Shown here piece after piece: positions 51,010 to 62,928 of a stretch of DNA of 64,000 nt. The stretch spans positions 91,016,005 through 91,080,004 of the forward strand of contig CM035165.1 in assembly GCA_020205615.1 (NCBI GenBank), in the 5' to 3' direction. Each line of letters begins with the position of its first letter. Position 1 is the stretch's first letter. The notes beneath the pieces were generated by a model. The model made no database searches, was not told the DNA's origin, and worked only from the letters and a program-made list of their open reading frames with translations. Origin of the DNA: Panax quinquefolius (taxonomy: Eukaryota; Streptophyta; Magnoliopsida; Apiales; Araliaceae). The translations under genes and the position numbers were made by a program.

Positions 51010-52025
51010 TTTATTTGCGTAAACGATATAGATGGGACGCATTTACGTGCATCGATTATTCGAGACACTATTCGCGTAAGTGCATTTGCATCGAACTAAA
51101 GATAATTTGAACAAGGAACGACAAAAAGCCCTACACAATGTTGAGATTGACCATCCAGATGTGGTGAGCAAGATACGCATGAGCATAGCCCTGGTGAAAG
51201 CGCATAAACCTATACGGGTGCGTAAGATGTGTGACCAGTGGAAAGTCGAGAGTTGGGTCAAGAGGCGTGAAGCCGCCTCAAACAGATCCTCGTGTGTATC
51301 GACTACGAGAAGGCAAAAGGCACGACGGGCTAAGAGATATCACAAACCGCAACACATTCTTGCCGCCAGTGGTACGTATGTTATGTTTTGATCATCTTTT
51401 GTAGCTAAAATATCATATGTTTACATAATAATATGAGAAAATGAACTATAGGAGTCTCGGTCCTCAAGGTCAACCTATCAATTGGTTGGATGTGTATGTA
51501 GCCACCGCGATGGTCTACACTGAAGTCATTCGAGATAGCGGTAATAAGTTCACTTTATCCTAATATGTTGTTCACCATGATGGTCTTTAGTATTTTTTTT
51601 ATTTATTTTAACTATTTAATTGTTCATCTTCCGACTGAGACACTTATAAGGGTTTAATGAACGCAGCGCTATCCTCAAGGCACCCGCGTCTGGCCGATTG
51701 ATCAAGAATTATGGGAGAAGGCGCCCATCGTGAAGAAAAAATTATGTCAAAGGCCAAGGACAAAGACGACGCCTGACCATCGATGGCACAGTACTCGCCA
51801 CCCATCTACACATATCATCAAAGTTATCCAAACCTATCATACTCCCGCCGATGTGTGTGAGAGCGATCTGTCAGATCGTGATCTTCTTCAGATATCGGGC
51901 GGGCATCTGCAGATCTCGAGTCCCGATGAGTTGGCAAGCGATGGCGGCGATGGCGGCGGGAGAGAGAGCAGGAGCAAAGAAGACAACAAACAGAGCGGTA
52001 TATATATATCGTTTATTGTTTAGCT
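51010..52025 (+). pseudogene. Degraded CACTA-associated protein (TNP1/Ptta-like), tentative
   Basis: 51080-51391 encodes a basic frame (LNKERQKALHNVEIDHPD; DQWKVESWVKRREAASNRSS). The WK-x-ES-x-KR-x-EAA...NRSS pattern resembles the Ptta/En/Spm plant transposase family associated with CACTA elements. After a gap with GT/AG-like borders, another frame reads GPQGQPINWLDVYVATAM near 51450-51530, and 51730-52023 reads an acidic/basic C-part. Exon joins and family are inferred; no DDE transposase was found. Confidence 0.4.
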
Positions 52026-52333
52026 TACATTGTCTTTATATGTTTATAGCCTCCGAGTCAATGTTTTACTTATATGTAAATATATATGTTTTATTACTTT
52101 GATAATTACAGATCTAATTTGGATGATCCATGAAGAGTGCCCGACTTATTTTTTTTAGATTTTTAAAGCCTTGTACTCTTTTAGATTCATTCTTTCGACA
52201 ATTGTATTAGTTTATATGGATGTTTACGATATCGATTATATTGGTTGGATGAATGTTTTGTATTGTATTGGATGAATGTTTATTCATGGATGAATGTTTT
52301 GTATTGTATTGGATGGATGTTAATATGGATGCT

Positions 52334-52336
<3 letters not shown>

Positions 52337-52385
<49 letters not shown>
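52337..52385. repeat. (TA)n microsatellite in the CACTA element
   Basis: About 24 uninterrupted TA units. Confidence 0.95.
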
Positions 52386-52386
<1 letters not shown>

Positions 52387-52800
52387 TGTGTTGGGATTGA
52401 AAGCAGGTACAAAGCAGGTTATTTTTGGGAAATCAATAAAATAGGCAAAAAATTTTAAAAAAAAAAAAGGATCGTGCCGATCGCGACGCGGTCGCTAAAA
52501 ATATATCAATGATCATGAATCTAGCCTAATCCGGCAAGTGCCGCTATTATCTGTCATTGCCACGTGTGACATCGTCACGCATGACAAATGACTCAGCATA
52601 AGTCATAATAGCGACGGTATCGGTCCCTAATTACAGTCGCTAAGTATTCGGTCGCTATTGGTGGTCGCTGATGTCCTTCCAATGGATCAGATTATTCATG
52701 ACGACGACCGTATCGTGACACTTGTCTGATCATGAGATGTCTATCTGATCAGATGCGCGTCGCTGATATGCGGTCGCTGATAAGCTTTTTTGTTGTAGTG

Positions 52801-53088
52801 AAACAAAGTTTGTGAGAAATTAGGTATTGACGTATCTCAGGTTTCAAACCTCTTAGAAACATCCGCGTCATTCTCTCCCCATTATCAACCAAGTGGGACG
52901 CAAACTGGGACAACTTGGCAAACTTAGCTTCGTACTGTGACACGGTCATATTGTTTTGCTTCAACTTGATGAATTCAACCTCCTTCATGTGACGTATACT
53001 TTCAGGAAAGTACTTGTCATTGAACAATTCTTGGAACTTCTCCCAAGATATTTTTCGGTAGGCAAGTCGAAAGTACGTTCTGAGATTC
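52801..53088 (-). pseudogene. Gag middle domain of the minus-strand chromovirus
   Basis: ISWEKFQELFNDKYFPESI, then VEFIKLKQNNMTVSQYEAKF and FLRGLKPEIRQYLISHKL: the retrotransposon-gag domain. It is bounded by the solo LTR on the N-terminal side and the CACTA element on the C-terminal side. The plus-strand gag at 61221 is its homologue (ITWERFKEMFFEMYFP). Confidence 0.85.
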
Positions 53089-56000
53089 GTGACGCCCCCA
53101 AAATTAGGTATACATCACCCATTCCGAGTCGCCGGATACATGGTACAAAATTCAAATACAACTTCATTTTATAACTGTTGTTGAGCTATCGTATAGAATA
53201 CGACCACGATTAATCGTGAGTTTTAATACAAATGTATGTAACTCTCATGGTGCCTCGACCACAACCTTACAATGGTACTTTACATAAAAGTATAGTCAAA
53301 AACTGTTTTAGAAATTAAAATCTTTGGGAAGTGCTCAAGGAAACCTTCGCATACATGGGAGGCCGTGCGTCAGGTTATAATAGATATCATATGGCCACGT
53401 AATTATCCTTGGTTGACCTAATAGACCCTAAAGAAAACGAGAAGATTACTATCATCTTCTTTCCAATGGCGAGTCTTCTCTTGACATATAACTATCTCCA
53501 CTGTTTCCAAGTGAATATTATATTTCAAATAAACTCCAAGATCATATAGGTAGTGCCCGTAGATATACTCAGCAAGTGGATGCGCACAACCCTATCTTAT
53601 GATAACACGAGGTTGTATGTCATTAGACATCTTGTATGATAGTGGCAAAACACCCTTCCAAAGTTGGGTTCACCTCACCCTATTTGATTCACCAAATATA
53701 ACTACTAAATGTTGTATAGAATACAACACACTTTTCTATACTGTTTAGGAAGAACCTCCACAGCTAGAGATCATTGTTCTATTCCCCCGTTATCCCCGCT
53801 CGACCCGGTAACACTCTTACGGCAACACTCTTATTACCCGAAAGGAATTGTGAAGCGTAAAGGGTGAGCACAACTAGCTTGAAAAAAAATATCATGACTA
53901 AAGATAATTAAATTATCAATAGCTTTCATCAATAATAAATCAGAGATTTAGAACATATGGTAGATGATAAATCAGAGATTTCACGGAATAGTGAGGACTA
54001 CTAATGCTATCATCTGGTCCGTCACTCCGTTCCTCGACTAGTCCCTGCTACGTTCTCATTTTTTGAAGAGAACAATGAAAGTAAAAAGGGTGAGCTCAAC
54101 TAGCCCAGTAGGAAATATTATGACTAAGATAATGCAGAATATATTATCGTTAGCCTTCAACAGTGTTAAACTGATATAATATAACAACCATCAAGTTTAA
54201 GCTGCGGTGAAACAAGCAATCCATTAAAAGAGTCAAGTAGAGAATAAAATCTACTATCTTTATGATTTAAAAGGTTTTCATCACTTTTATCATTTGGGAC
54301 TCAAATTTTAATAAATAATTCACATCATCGAATCACCCCGCATTACTGACCAATGATATTCTTTAGTATCACGACCACAATTATCTATGCACTACGGGCC
54401 AAGAATATTTGTGTATTCAATAATGGTCATGATCATGCCAAAAACTGTCCATCAATGCACTACGGGCCAATGAGGACTTTTTCCACATCATTTGTAACAT
54501 TACGGTCATGATTATACCGACTAATCCCTGGTCATAATCATACCAAGTCCATCTATGCACTACAGGCCACAGATGACTTTAAACATAATATAAATATGAG
54601 GATGATGACAATATTATAAGCATTAATCGAACTAAATCAAGGATAAATATTAAAGACTTTAAATTTATCTAGACATTATCAATCACATAATAAAATCATG
54701 ATCTAATATTGTTAATACTATAACAATATTTTAATCACATCTTAAACTTATAAACAATTACATTTAATTGTTTACACTTTTCCAAATAATGCAGTTTAAT
54801 CATTCAAAAATGTCATACTCATAAGATTTCATCACCAATAATCAAATTACTCATCAAAAATCTGTATATACCAAGCCATAAAATCCTATTTACCAATTCT
54901 TTAACTCTACATAACATATTTAACTCATATGTTCGTAGCTAAACTATTTTCATGAAAAATACCAAATCAGTCCCAAAAATTATTCTTTTTTGGGATTTAG
55001 CATAATATAGTCCCATATTGAACATATATTTTTCTTGACTTTTTTTAAAATTCATTTACTATTTTTCAAAAATCAATTTCTAATTAATTCCTTAAGAAAT
55101 TAGCTACCTCACGGTTAACTTCAGAAATTCCCAAATCTTGGTAGGATCTTACACATGTTAACGTGAGCTTCCAGTTTAAATTTCATGGTCATCGGAGTTA
55201 TAGAACTCCGGTTATAGCGTTTTTCGTCGAAAAAACCTAAATATTGAAATAGTCATAACTTGCTCATTTTAAGTCAGAATGAGCTCATTTTTGGACAGGA
55301 GGTACTTTATACCATATACTTTCATGTCCCAAAAGGCCAGAAATTTTCTCACAAATTAAGTGGCCAAAAAAGCCTTTTTAAAATCGTATGGCGGCATTTT
55401 TTCATATTTTTTGCGCTTTTTTAAACGTTGCTAAAATCAGTCCACACGAAAATCTACAACACTTTTTCCAGTGATTCCACTTGGATAAGTTACAAAACTC
55501 ATAGACCTAACTCTAGAACTTGACCACACTCAAAAATTCAAAATATAATAGGAGATATGATCAATTGAATTTCATGTTCTATTTTCACCAAAATCTGATT
55601 TTTCAACCCTTTGTGATTTCTAAGAAACTTTCATGTTTTCACATAATAACCAACATAACTCATCATAACACTTACTAATACCACATATACCCATGATTTT
55701 CATTAGTCCAATGCTTTTATTATGACTTTCATCATAATCCACGTAAATTGATCATTTCCACAATTTAACAAGGAATGAAATACAAAGGATCGTTCACCAT
55801 GCATGTGGTAATCCACATAGACAGGTTATTCTAACAGAATAATAAAGAATGAAATAACAGAAGAATTCACCATGCATGTGATAGAGACCGCATGCAGAAA
55901 GTTATTCCCAATGTAATAATAAATACGGAACCAGTCCAACAGAAAGCGCATGCATGATGATATTCCAAATAATAATAATAAAGACTTTTAATATTAGAAG

Positions 56001-56138
56001 AATGTCACCAAGTATAGGGTAGAATCACAGATATCTTTGGTTATTCCAAAGAATAATAAAGAATGGAATAATGTAAGTTCTCTTCATGAATACAAAAGAA
56101 ATAATACCCTTACGAGTATAACAAATAATATCCCTTAC

Positions 56139-56208
<70 letters not shown>

Positions 56209-57162
56209 TCCTTTACGAGTACGACAATTATATCCCCTACCTTTGAAAGAAGAGTATTCCAACTGGTAGGGAGAAGATATACTCGAAGAAAACTTGCACT
56301 ACGCTCAAAACTTTCTTAAACTCTAAAGAAATACGCTCAAGATTATAGAAGAAGAACTCTCTCTATAGTTTCTCTCTCTAGAGTTTCAGTGAATTCGTAA
56401 GAAATAATGAAGGAATGAGCTTCTATTAATAGAAAAATGAACTGCATAGTAACTAACTCATGAACGGTCCAGATTGATTTACTTTAATCTGACGGTCCAT
56501 ATTTAAAGCAAAATCTTTTAAATAAAATATAATATATTCTAATAAAACGAATAACTTTATAAAAAATTTTACTATGCAAACACTATGCAAGAACTATGCA
56601 AACACTATGCATAATAAAATATAATATATTCTAATTATTGTCTAATAAAATAGATAACTTTATAAAAGTATTCATTTTTATATAAAAGATTTTACTATTA
56701 GCCTAATAAAACGAATAACTTTATAAAAGTATTTTGTTTTATATAAAAAGCTTTTCTGCTTTTATTACATTAATAATACCAATAAAACAAAACCTGAGTG
56801 ACTTATCACATAAGCATCAATAATCAATACCACGTGCTACTACGCAACCATGCCAGACATATTCTTTTTGCTTTTACTACTGAGTAGTAGTTCAACAAGA
56901 TTAATGGTAAAACTTTCGCTGTTATTTTTATAAAAATATTTTTGTCGTTTTGTCAATCCGACAATAATTCCGTTGTGGGGTCCACCAATGATTGTACCGT
57001 CGTACGGATATTCCCCGACAAAACGAATATTTTATATCAACTTGCTTACTTTGCATTTTTTTTTTCACATATTACCATTAACGTTAAACTTTTATCAATT
57101 TAACTATTTACCAAAATAGAAAAATTGAATACTTTTATTTCATAAAATTCGGAGTCTCACAG
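53089..57162 (-). repeat. Solo LTR inserted in gag, long and internally duplicated
   Basis: 4074 bp with 5-bp duplication GATTC at 53084-53088 and 57163-57167. Minus-strand start is TGTGAGACTCC; the other end is ...GGGGGCGTCAC without the usual last A. It carries two versions of the block ending in GGGTGAGC(A/T)CAACTAGC (about 53860 and 54090), repeats of the CACCATGCATG / GAATAATAAAGAATG type (55795-56060), and an (AAT)n run. Longer than the other solo LTRs by more than 1 kb. Confidence 0.85.
56141..56210. repeat. (AAT)n microsatellite
   Basis: About 23 AAT units inside the solo LTR. The apparent poly-Asn ORF over it is an artefact. Confidence 0.97.
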
Positions 57163-57206
57163 ATTCCCACCAATAATCTGCTTCTTCACGCAACATAAAT
57201 GTAACG
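57163..57206 (-). pseudogene. Gag piece on the far side of the solo LTR
   Basis: Minus strand reads RPVTFMLREEADYWWE, the WW-containing helix of the gag domain; the plus-strand homologue reads FATFMLKSEASYWWQ. Cut at about 57206 by the end of a plus-strand element. Confidence 0.75.
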
Positions 57207-57262
57207 GGTCGAATTTATTGAGTCGTGATTCTGGGGACAGAATCCTTTTAAGGGGGGAAAGA
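57207..57262 (+). other. Pol end and polypurine tract of a plus-strand chromovirus
   Basis: The sequence GATTCTGGGGACAGAATCC followed by TTTTAAGGGGGGAAAGA matches the standard end of chromovirus pol (a GGACxxAAT stretch) plus a purine tract directly before the LTR's TG. So this LTR has internal sequence on its upstream side too. Confidence 0.6.
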
Positions 57263-60004
57263 TGTGACGAATGAGAATTTTGTAAATTAATTTTAATATT
57301 TATTGGATTAAATAAATATTTTCGATGATTTAATTATTAGATTAAATAATTAATTGATGCAATTGTGGTAGATTAATTTAATTATATGTATTACATTTAT
57401 TAAATTATGTGGAGAAATTTTATTATCGAAGTATGTGATTATGTGAGCTTATTTTATTAAAAGAAATATTTAATAAGCTTATTGGTATTTTAATTAATTT
57501 AATTATTAATTAGAGAGTTAATAATTTGACAATATTTATTTCTGATAAATTATTATATTTTATTTAAAGTAAATTAAATTAAATATTGGATTTATTTTAT
57601 AAGGAGTGTGACATTAATTAAACTATATGATAAAACTTTATTAAATTAAATGGTTTTGAAATCTATTAAGCCAAACATGGCCTTAGTGAGAGTTACTAGG
57701 AGTTACCCATGACTGGGTTAACTGACCAGTATGCGCGTCAGTTCACTTTTCCTTTATTATACGTACTCTTCTTTCTATTCATTTTTCTAAGTCTGAAAAC
57801 AGAGAGGGAGAAAGAGTTTGAGAAATTGTCAGATAAAATTGTGAGATTTATAGATATTGGGAGTGTGTAATCAACAAGTTGTTGTGAAAGAGTCATCTGT
57901 GATCATCTCTTCTAAATTACTCTGGGTAATTTCTCCAAACCCAATTTCTATTTTACGTTGTTTGAGTTTTACAAATGGCCTTCACAGTTTTCTGTAAAGT
58001 CTCTATAATGGGAAATTGTAAGGCTTATGTGCATATATAGGTTAAGATGTTGTCAAATCATATTTAATTATATATATTTTGTAAACCATAACATCAGTTT
58101 CATGAAAATACGTAGTATATGATTTCTACAAAATTACAGAGTATGGGTTTGGCGTTATGGCCTTATACGTGTTATTTCATGTGTTGATCATATATTATCC
58201 CTAAATTTTACACTCGTATATTATTATACATGTTGATACGAAGAGACCAAACTTTAAACGAACGGATTCGGTGTTATGACGAATCCGTAGTGTCAATTTT
58301 CATGTTTTATTTTCGAAACCTTCAAGAACATCAAAGTCAGTAAAATTCACATATTTTAGTTATGTGATTATGTGTTTTAATGGGTTAAAATCACTCTATA
58401 AGTGTTGAGTATTGATTATATATGAATTATAACATATGGGCATGATTAATTACGTGTAGTAGTAATTTAATTGGAGTTTTTGGGCTGTGTTCTGCAATTT
58501 TTGCGAATTACAGAACAGTTTCTGGTTCGCCGCGTCGCGGCGCCAGTCTCATGCCTTATGGCGCCAGCGGCAGCACTCGCTGTGTCTCAAGTCATAATAT
58601 GTGGTACCGTTAAATGAATACCAATAATAAAAGTGAAATGCAATACCACTCTGCTGTAATGTCGAGTAAATGAGATTTTTAAAATGATTAAGTCTAGCAA
58701 TGTGTTAGTAATTTAATGTAATGAACATGTAAACATGTTAGAAGTATAATGTAATGATGAAATAGATGTTTAACATGTAAATAACATAATTACATGTAGA
58801 TTGAGTTATGGAATGCATAATTAAATTATTATTCATGAAGTGATATTATGTGACAGTAAATGTGATAATTTGACTAAGTATAGTCATAACCAAAGTTTAG
58901 ACAAAAGAATAATCGTTGATGATTAGTTAAGTTATAATTAACTGGTATTGTGAATGTGAATGATATGTAGGATTAAATTCAAAGAACGTGCTTAGTTAAA
59001 GTGTAATCTACGCACGAGGCAAGTTTCCTAACCCTACTTGTCATTATTGTTCAAGTTATTAGTTTCCTCAAGTAAATTAATATTTCTATTATTCAAGTTC
59101 AAATTGTTATATTAAAGATTTATTATCTTTTCAAAGCATGATTCAGTTATACAATAATTGTCCTATTGTATACTTCTTGAGATTATTATTCAAATCGAAT
59201 ATCATTATTATTGAACCTTATTAGACTAGTGAACTTTATTGATTCAACTAGTCCTTAGTTGATGAACGTTCTAAATTTCGTAACCCTTATTGAATTATCA
59301 ATCCAAACTCCCTTTGGTGCGGACTCGAATGTCAAACTGAGATGAACAACCCTGCAAAGGGATTTACTTATGCGTTAGCGTTAAGATATTGTGCACAGTA
59401 TGGTACAAAGGGCTGATCCCCCTAAGTACGAGAAGAAATGTCCATAGTCTTATGACTGTTAAAGGTTTCAAGTATAACCCTTGATAACCTAGGACATAGT
59501 TCAAGGTCTTATGACCCTCAGTATTCTTTTGATTCTTGTTATTCATTCTTGATTCAAAAGTTGAGCTTTTATTCAGATGTCTTGATTCAATCGCATGTTA
59601 TTATACTATTATTTCATTGTTATACTTGTGGGCAATAGTGCTCACTCTTGCTTATTAATAACATTGCAGTTAAGAACGACAGAACCGATGAACCTTCCAC
59701 TAGTAAAGGCAAGGGCAAAGTTAGCAAATGATGAAGACTTGTTATTTTAGTTGATGATGTATTTATGTTAGACTTGAGTTAATGATGTTGTTTAAGACTT
59801 ATTGTTTATATTTTCGCACAGATGTTTAAGGTTAGTTTAACCTGGGATTATGTTTATAATTCAGATGTTGTAACCCAATAAATGGAAGATTTTATTTCTA
59901 TCTATTGCATGGTTTGCATTTATTATGGGTAGATAGATAAATGATATTTGTACAGTGAACACCAAATCCGTGGAATCGAAGTACCCAGATTTGGGAGTGT
60001 CACA
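57263..60004 (+). repeat. LTR of the plus-strand chromovirus
   Basis: 2742 bp, TGTGACGAATGAG...GGGAGTGTCACA. Followed after 3 bp by a tRNA-iMet primer-binding site. Contains the family motif GGGCAATAGTGCTCACTC near 59630. ORFs in it are short and not convincing. Confidence 0.9.
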
Positions 60005-60007
60005 AGT

Positions 60008-60019
60008 TGGTATCAGAGC
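60008..60019 (+). promoter_or_regulatory. Primer-binding site (initiator tRNA-Met)
   Basis: TGGTATCAGAGC, complementary to the 3' end of plant initiator tRNA-Met, 3 bp after the LTR; the usual minus-strand primer of chromoviruses. Confidence 0.95.
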
Positions 60020-60223
60020 TGTAAGTTATGAACCTTATGTGGGGGAACAACCTTAGGTAGTATCCTTATAGAAAGAACATAGTGATGGAGAACTCTTATC
60101 GAGTTCTAGGAAATGAATTTTTGTAATTCATTGAAGATAATAAAAGACTTTATGAGCTTATGTGATAAATTATGTGCTCAGTAGTACGACTTAGTAACTA
60201 AAACTAAAAATTTTGTTGTCAGG

Positions 60224-60928
60224 ATGTCTGACGTTGGAGGATCTAGTCGAGCAGGGGAGGAGGAACCCCGAGTACCTATAGTACCAATAGAGGAGGAGCC
60301 TAGAGACATTCATGTCGTTAGGGAACAGTTGGTACAAAGGGAGTCATCTCCATTGATCACTGTGGTGGGTCAGGAGCATGAACCTGAGACTGATCCTGAG
60401 GAGGAATTTGTTGAGGAAGATGAAGAGGAAGAGGAAGAGGAAGAAGAGGAGTTACCACGGTACACCGTTGATAATTGAGATGTACGACACATTATAATGC
60501 ACCGTAGTAACGTGGAGTTACGAGATGAGGTGCAGGATCCGGATCGAGCGAGCTATTATTATTGATTACTCAGAGAGGAGAAGGAGAGGGAGATTTTGAC
60601 TCTTCACTCACGACTGGGAAATGTAGAATGGGATTTGGTCCATGAGAAGGGTCAAACCGAAGATAAGACCGAGGAGATAGCAGAGGAAGGATGGGTAAGA
60701 GAATTACGTCGAGCTGATCGGGCAAAAGATGATGGTCATGCAAAGAAGGCGAAGATTGGAGAGACATACTCTACACTTAACAAGGCAATGAATGAGACCC
60801 AAGATCGAGTTTTGAGGTACCCAATCCAGTTCGAAGGACTACCATTGTATATGATGGATCGCAGGACGATGTATCGCATCTTAGAAGAGGAGCGTAGCAA
60901 GGCTATTCAGCACCTTAATCGGCAGTGA
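60224..60928 (+). pseudogene. Extra ORF between primer-binding site and gag (ORF0), two in-frame stops
   Basis: A single frame of about 234 codons from ATG 60224 to TGA 60926-60928, broken by TGA at 60476 and TGA near 60565. N-terminal half is acidic, ending in a long run of Glu/Asp (EEEFVEEDEEEEE). C-terminal half is charged and helical (WDLVHEKGQTEDKTEE; VRELRRADRAKDD; RRTMYRILEEERSKA). No domain recognised. Gag starts separately at 61221 in a classic gag beginning, and 60929-61220 is AT-rich and noncoding. Could be an accessory protein of the element, a captured host fragment, or a 5' gag exon. Confidence 0.5.
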
Positions 60929-61220
60929 TATGATTTGTTTAATTATGTGAAGAACTTAATTAGTTTTTAGATGTAAATTCCTATGTATTTATGAACAAAG
61001 GAATAGTTTAAATGTTTTAAATCTTGTGGATTCTTTATCTCAGGATGGTGGATGTAAATAGTAGTTATGCTATCGTTTAATGTTAAAACTTTTGATTTGA
61101 ATGAAAATATATCAAGTTGTTTGAGATGATGTGTTAAATGAGTATGTTAAATTGTTAAGTAATGCCTTAACTATTTAGAGAAATAAATAAAGTTCTAATA
61201 AGCATTTATTTAACAGAAAA

Positions 61221-62285
61221 ATGTCGCCAAGGAGAAGACAACAACGTCAACTGGCTCAGAAAGAGTCAACCAATAATAACAATAACGCCAATGCTAATCC
61301 CGTCCAACAGTTGGTGAACTTACTAACTGAAGCCATGAATAATTAACCTCAAGCTCCACCAAACACAACGTTTAAAGACTTCAAGGCGGTGGGACCGCCA
61401 GAGTTCAAAGGTTCTATGAACCCAATCGAGGCTCAAATGTTGGTTATGGAAATGGAGAAGGTTTTCGACGTTCCTAGGGTTAGAGAAGACCAGAAGACTA
61501 CTTTTGCAACGTTTATGCTGAAGTCGGAGGCTAGCTACTGGTGGCAAGCAAACAAAGTGCGAGGAGGTGAAGGTGTAATTACTTGGGAGAGATTTAAAGA
61601 AATGTTTTTCGAGATGTACTTCCCAACTAGCTCGCAGAACCAGATAGAGGTTCAATTTCTGGAATCGAAGCAGGGAAATATGAGCGTACCGGATTATGCG
61701 GCAAAATTCAACGAGTTAGCGAGATTCGCCCCGTATCAAGTTCACACGGATGAGAGGAAGGCGAGACGACTAAAGCCTTGGGTGTACAACAAGGTATCAA
61801 TGTTTTAGCTAAACACATTTGCTGGAGTATTGGAAAAGGCCATCCTCGCTGAAGGTGGAAGCGATGCGGTGACCAAGTACAATCAGGATCAGAAGAAGAA
61901 GAAGAGCGAATGTGAAATTAATAACAAGGCCAGTGGAAGTGGCACAGGAGGTGGAAATTTCAATCAGAAGAAAAGGTGGAACGATAGCTCAGCATCGAAA
62001 AATAGCAAGGTAATCAGAAGAAAAGAATCGAAGCATGCCCGACCTGCGGGAAAGCCCATCTGGGAGTTTGTATGAAAGGAAAAGAGTGTGCTACAATTGT
62101 GGTCAAGAAGGCCACATAGCACCAAACTGTCCAAACCCAAAGAAGGGTGCTTGTTTTACTTGTGGTTCGAAGGACCATCTGCAAGAGATTGTCCCAAGAA
62201 GGATCGGGAGGGTCAGGATCGGGAGGAAACTAGGAAACAACGGTGGAAATGTTTTAACCATCACCGGACCAACCGCATGACAAAA
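61221..62285 (+). pseudogene. Gag of the plus-strand chromovirus
   Basis: ATG 61221 (MSPRRRQQRQLAQKE), TAA at 61344-61346 interrupts, then the same frame gives AVGPPEFKGSMNPIEAQ, FATFMLKSEASYWWQ, ITWERFKEMFFEMYFP and MSVPDYAAKFNELARF to 61806. A second stop and shifts follow. The knuckle region has one intact CCHC (CYNCGQEGHIAPNC) and a second starting CFTCGSKDHLQ whose end is in another frame. Gag-domain order is complete but the reading frame is not. Confidence 0.85.
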
Positions 62286-62928
62286 TAACCGATCGCTAAG
62301 ACTTTCAACATAGCGGTTCAAGATGCGCTCAATCCGTGATGTGGTGTCGGTATCATTCTCGATCAATAAAATTAATGCTTATGTTTTATTTGATCCGGGT
62401 GCTACTTGTTCCTTTATATCCGGATGACTTTGCCAAGAATTTAGATTTGCCTAAGGATGAATGGATTTCCCATGAACATAGAAATTGCGAATAGAGAAAT
62501 AATCCTCATTAAATACGTGCATAAGAACTCGTAGAGTGGATATTAAGGGTAATATCATGAACGTAGATCTTATCCCTATTCGACTTGGGGAATTTGATGT
62601 TATTTTGGGAATGGATCGTTATTCAATTACGGGTCAGTAATTGATTGCCAAAACAAGCGTATTAACCTTATGACTCAATTAAAGGTTGTATTTTATGGTA
62701 AAGAAGTCGCTTTAGACAAGCAAGTTGTCCGACGATGATGCGAGCCAGAAGTTGTTAAGACAAGGTCATGTAGGATACTTAGCTTACATAATCGACAGTC
62801 AAAAAGAGAATCCGAAGGTAGAAGAGATACCGATTGTGAGGGACTTCGTCGACGTATTTCCAGACGATTTGCTAGGACTTCCACCAGATAGAGAGGTAGA
62901 TTTCGTGATCGATTTGGCGCCCGGAACC
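62286..62928 (+). pseudogene. Protease and RT start of the plus-strand chromovirus
   Basis: 62300-62720 is a fragmented retropepsin; pieces such as FDVILGMD and VIDCQNKRINL are seen in different frames. 62725-62928 is open: GHVGYLAYIIDSQKEN, VRDFVDVFPDDLLGLPPD and VDFVIDLAPGT, the conserved entry into RT. Cut exactly after the Thr codon at 62928 by another LTR. Confidence 0.8.

Larger units (their letters stand above)
47695..52800. mobile_element. CACTA (En/Spm-type) DNA transposon
   Basis: Begins CACTACAAGAAAATGC and ends, read from the other strand, CACTACAACAAAAAAGC, with the 3-bp duplication AAA on both sides (47692-47694, 52801-52803). Subterminal regions carry many copies of AGCGACCG in both orientations (47715-47990; 52470-52790), the binding-site type of CACTA elements. 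The flanking gag reads straight across the insertion. No intact transposase; see 51010-52025. Size 5.1 kb. Confidence 0.95.
37347..57206 (-). mobile_element. Minus-strand Ty3/gypsy Tekay/Del-like chromovirus, degenerate and multiply interrupted
   Basis: Reading right to left: gag N-part (57206-57163), gag middle (53088-52801), gag C-part (47694-47232), protease (about 47102-46893), RT start (about 46750-46600), integrase C-terminus and chromodomain (about 46260-45860), polypurine tract, 3' LTR (45839-37347). RT palm, RNase H and the integrase core are deleted. It is interrupted by three solo LTRs and one CACTA transposon. Its 5' LTR is missing: the gag is cut at 57206 by the next element. Confidence 0.8.

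Noticed and set aside
56037..56246. Poly-Asn ORF
   Set aside because: It is the (AAT)n microsatellite read in one frame.
53089..57162. 5' LTR of the minus-strand chromovirus
   Set aside because: Gag codons lie on both sides and GATTC is duplicated at its ends, so it is a later solo LTR insertion within gag, not the element's own LTR.
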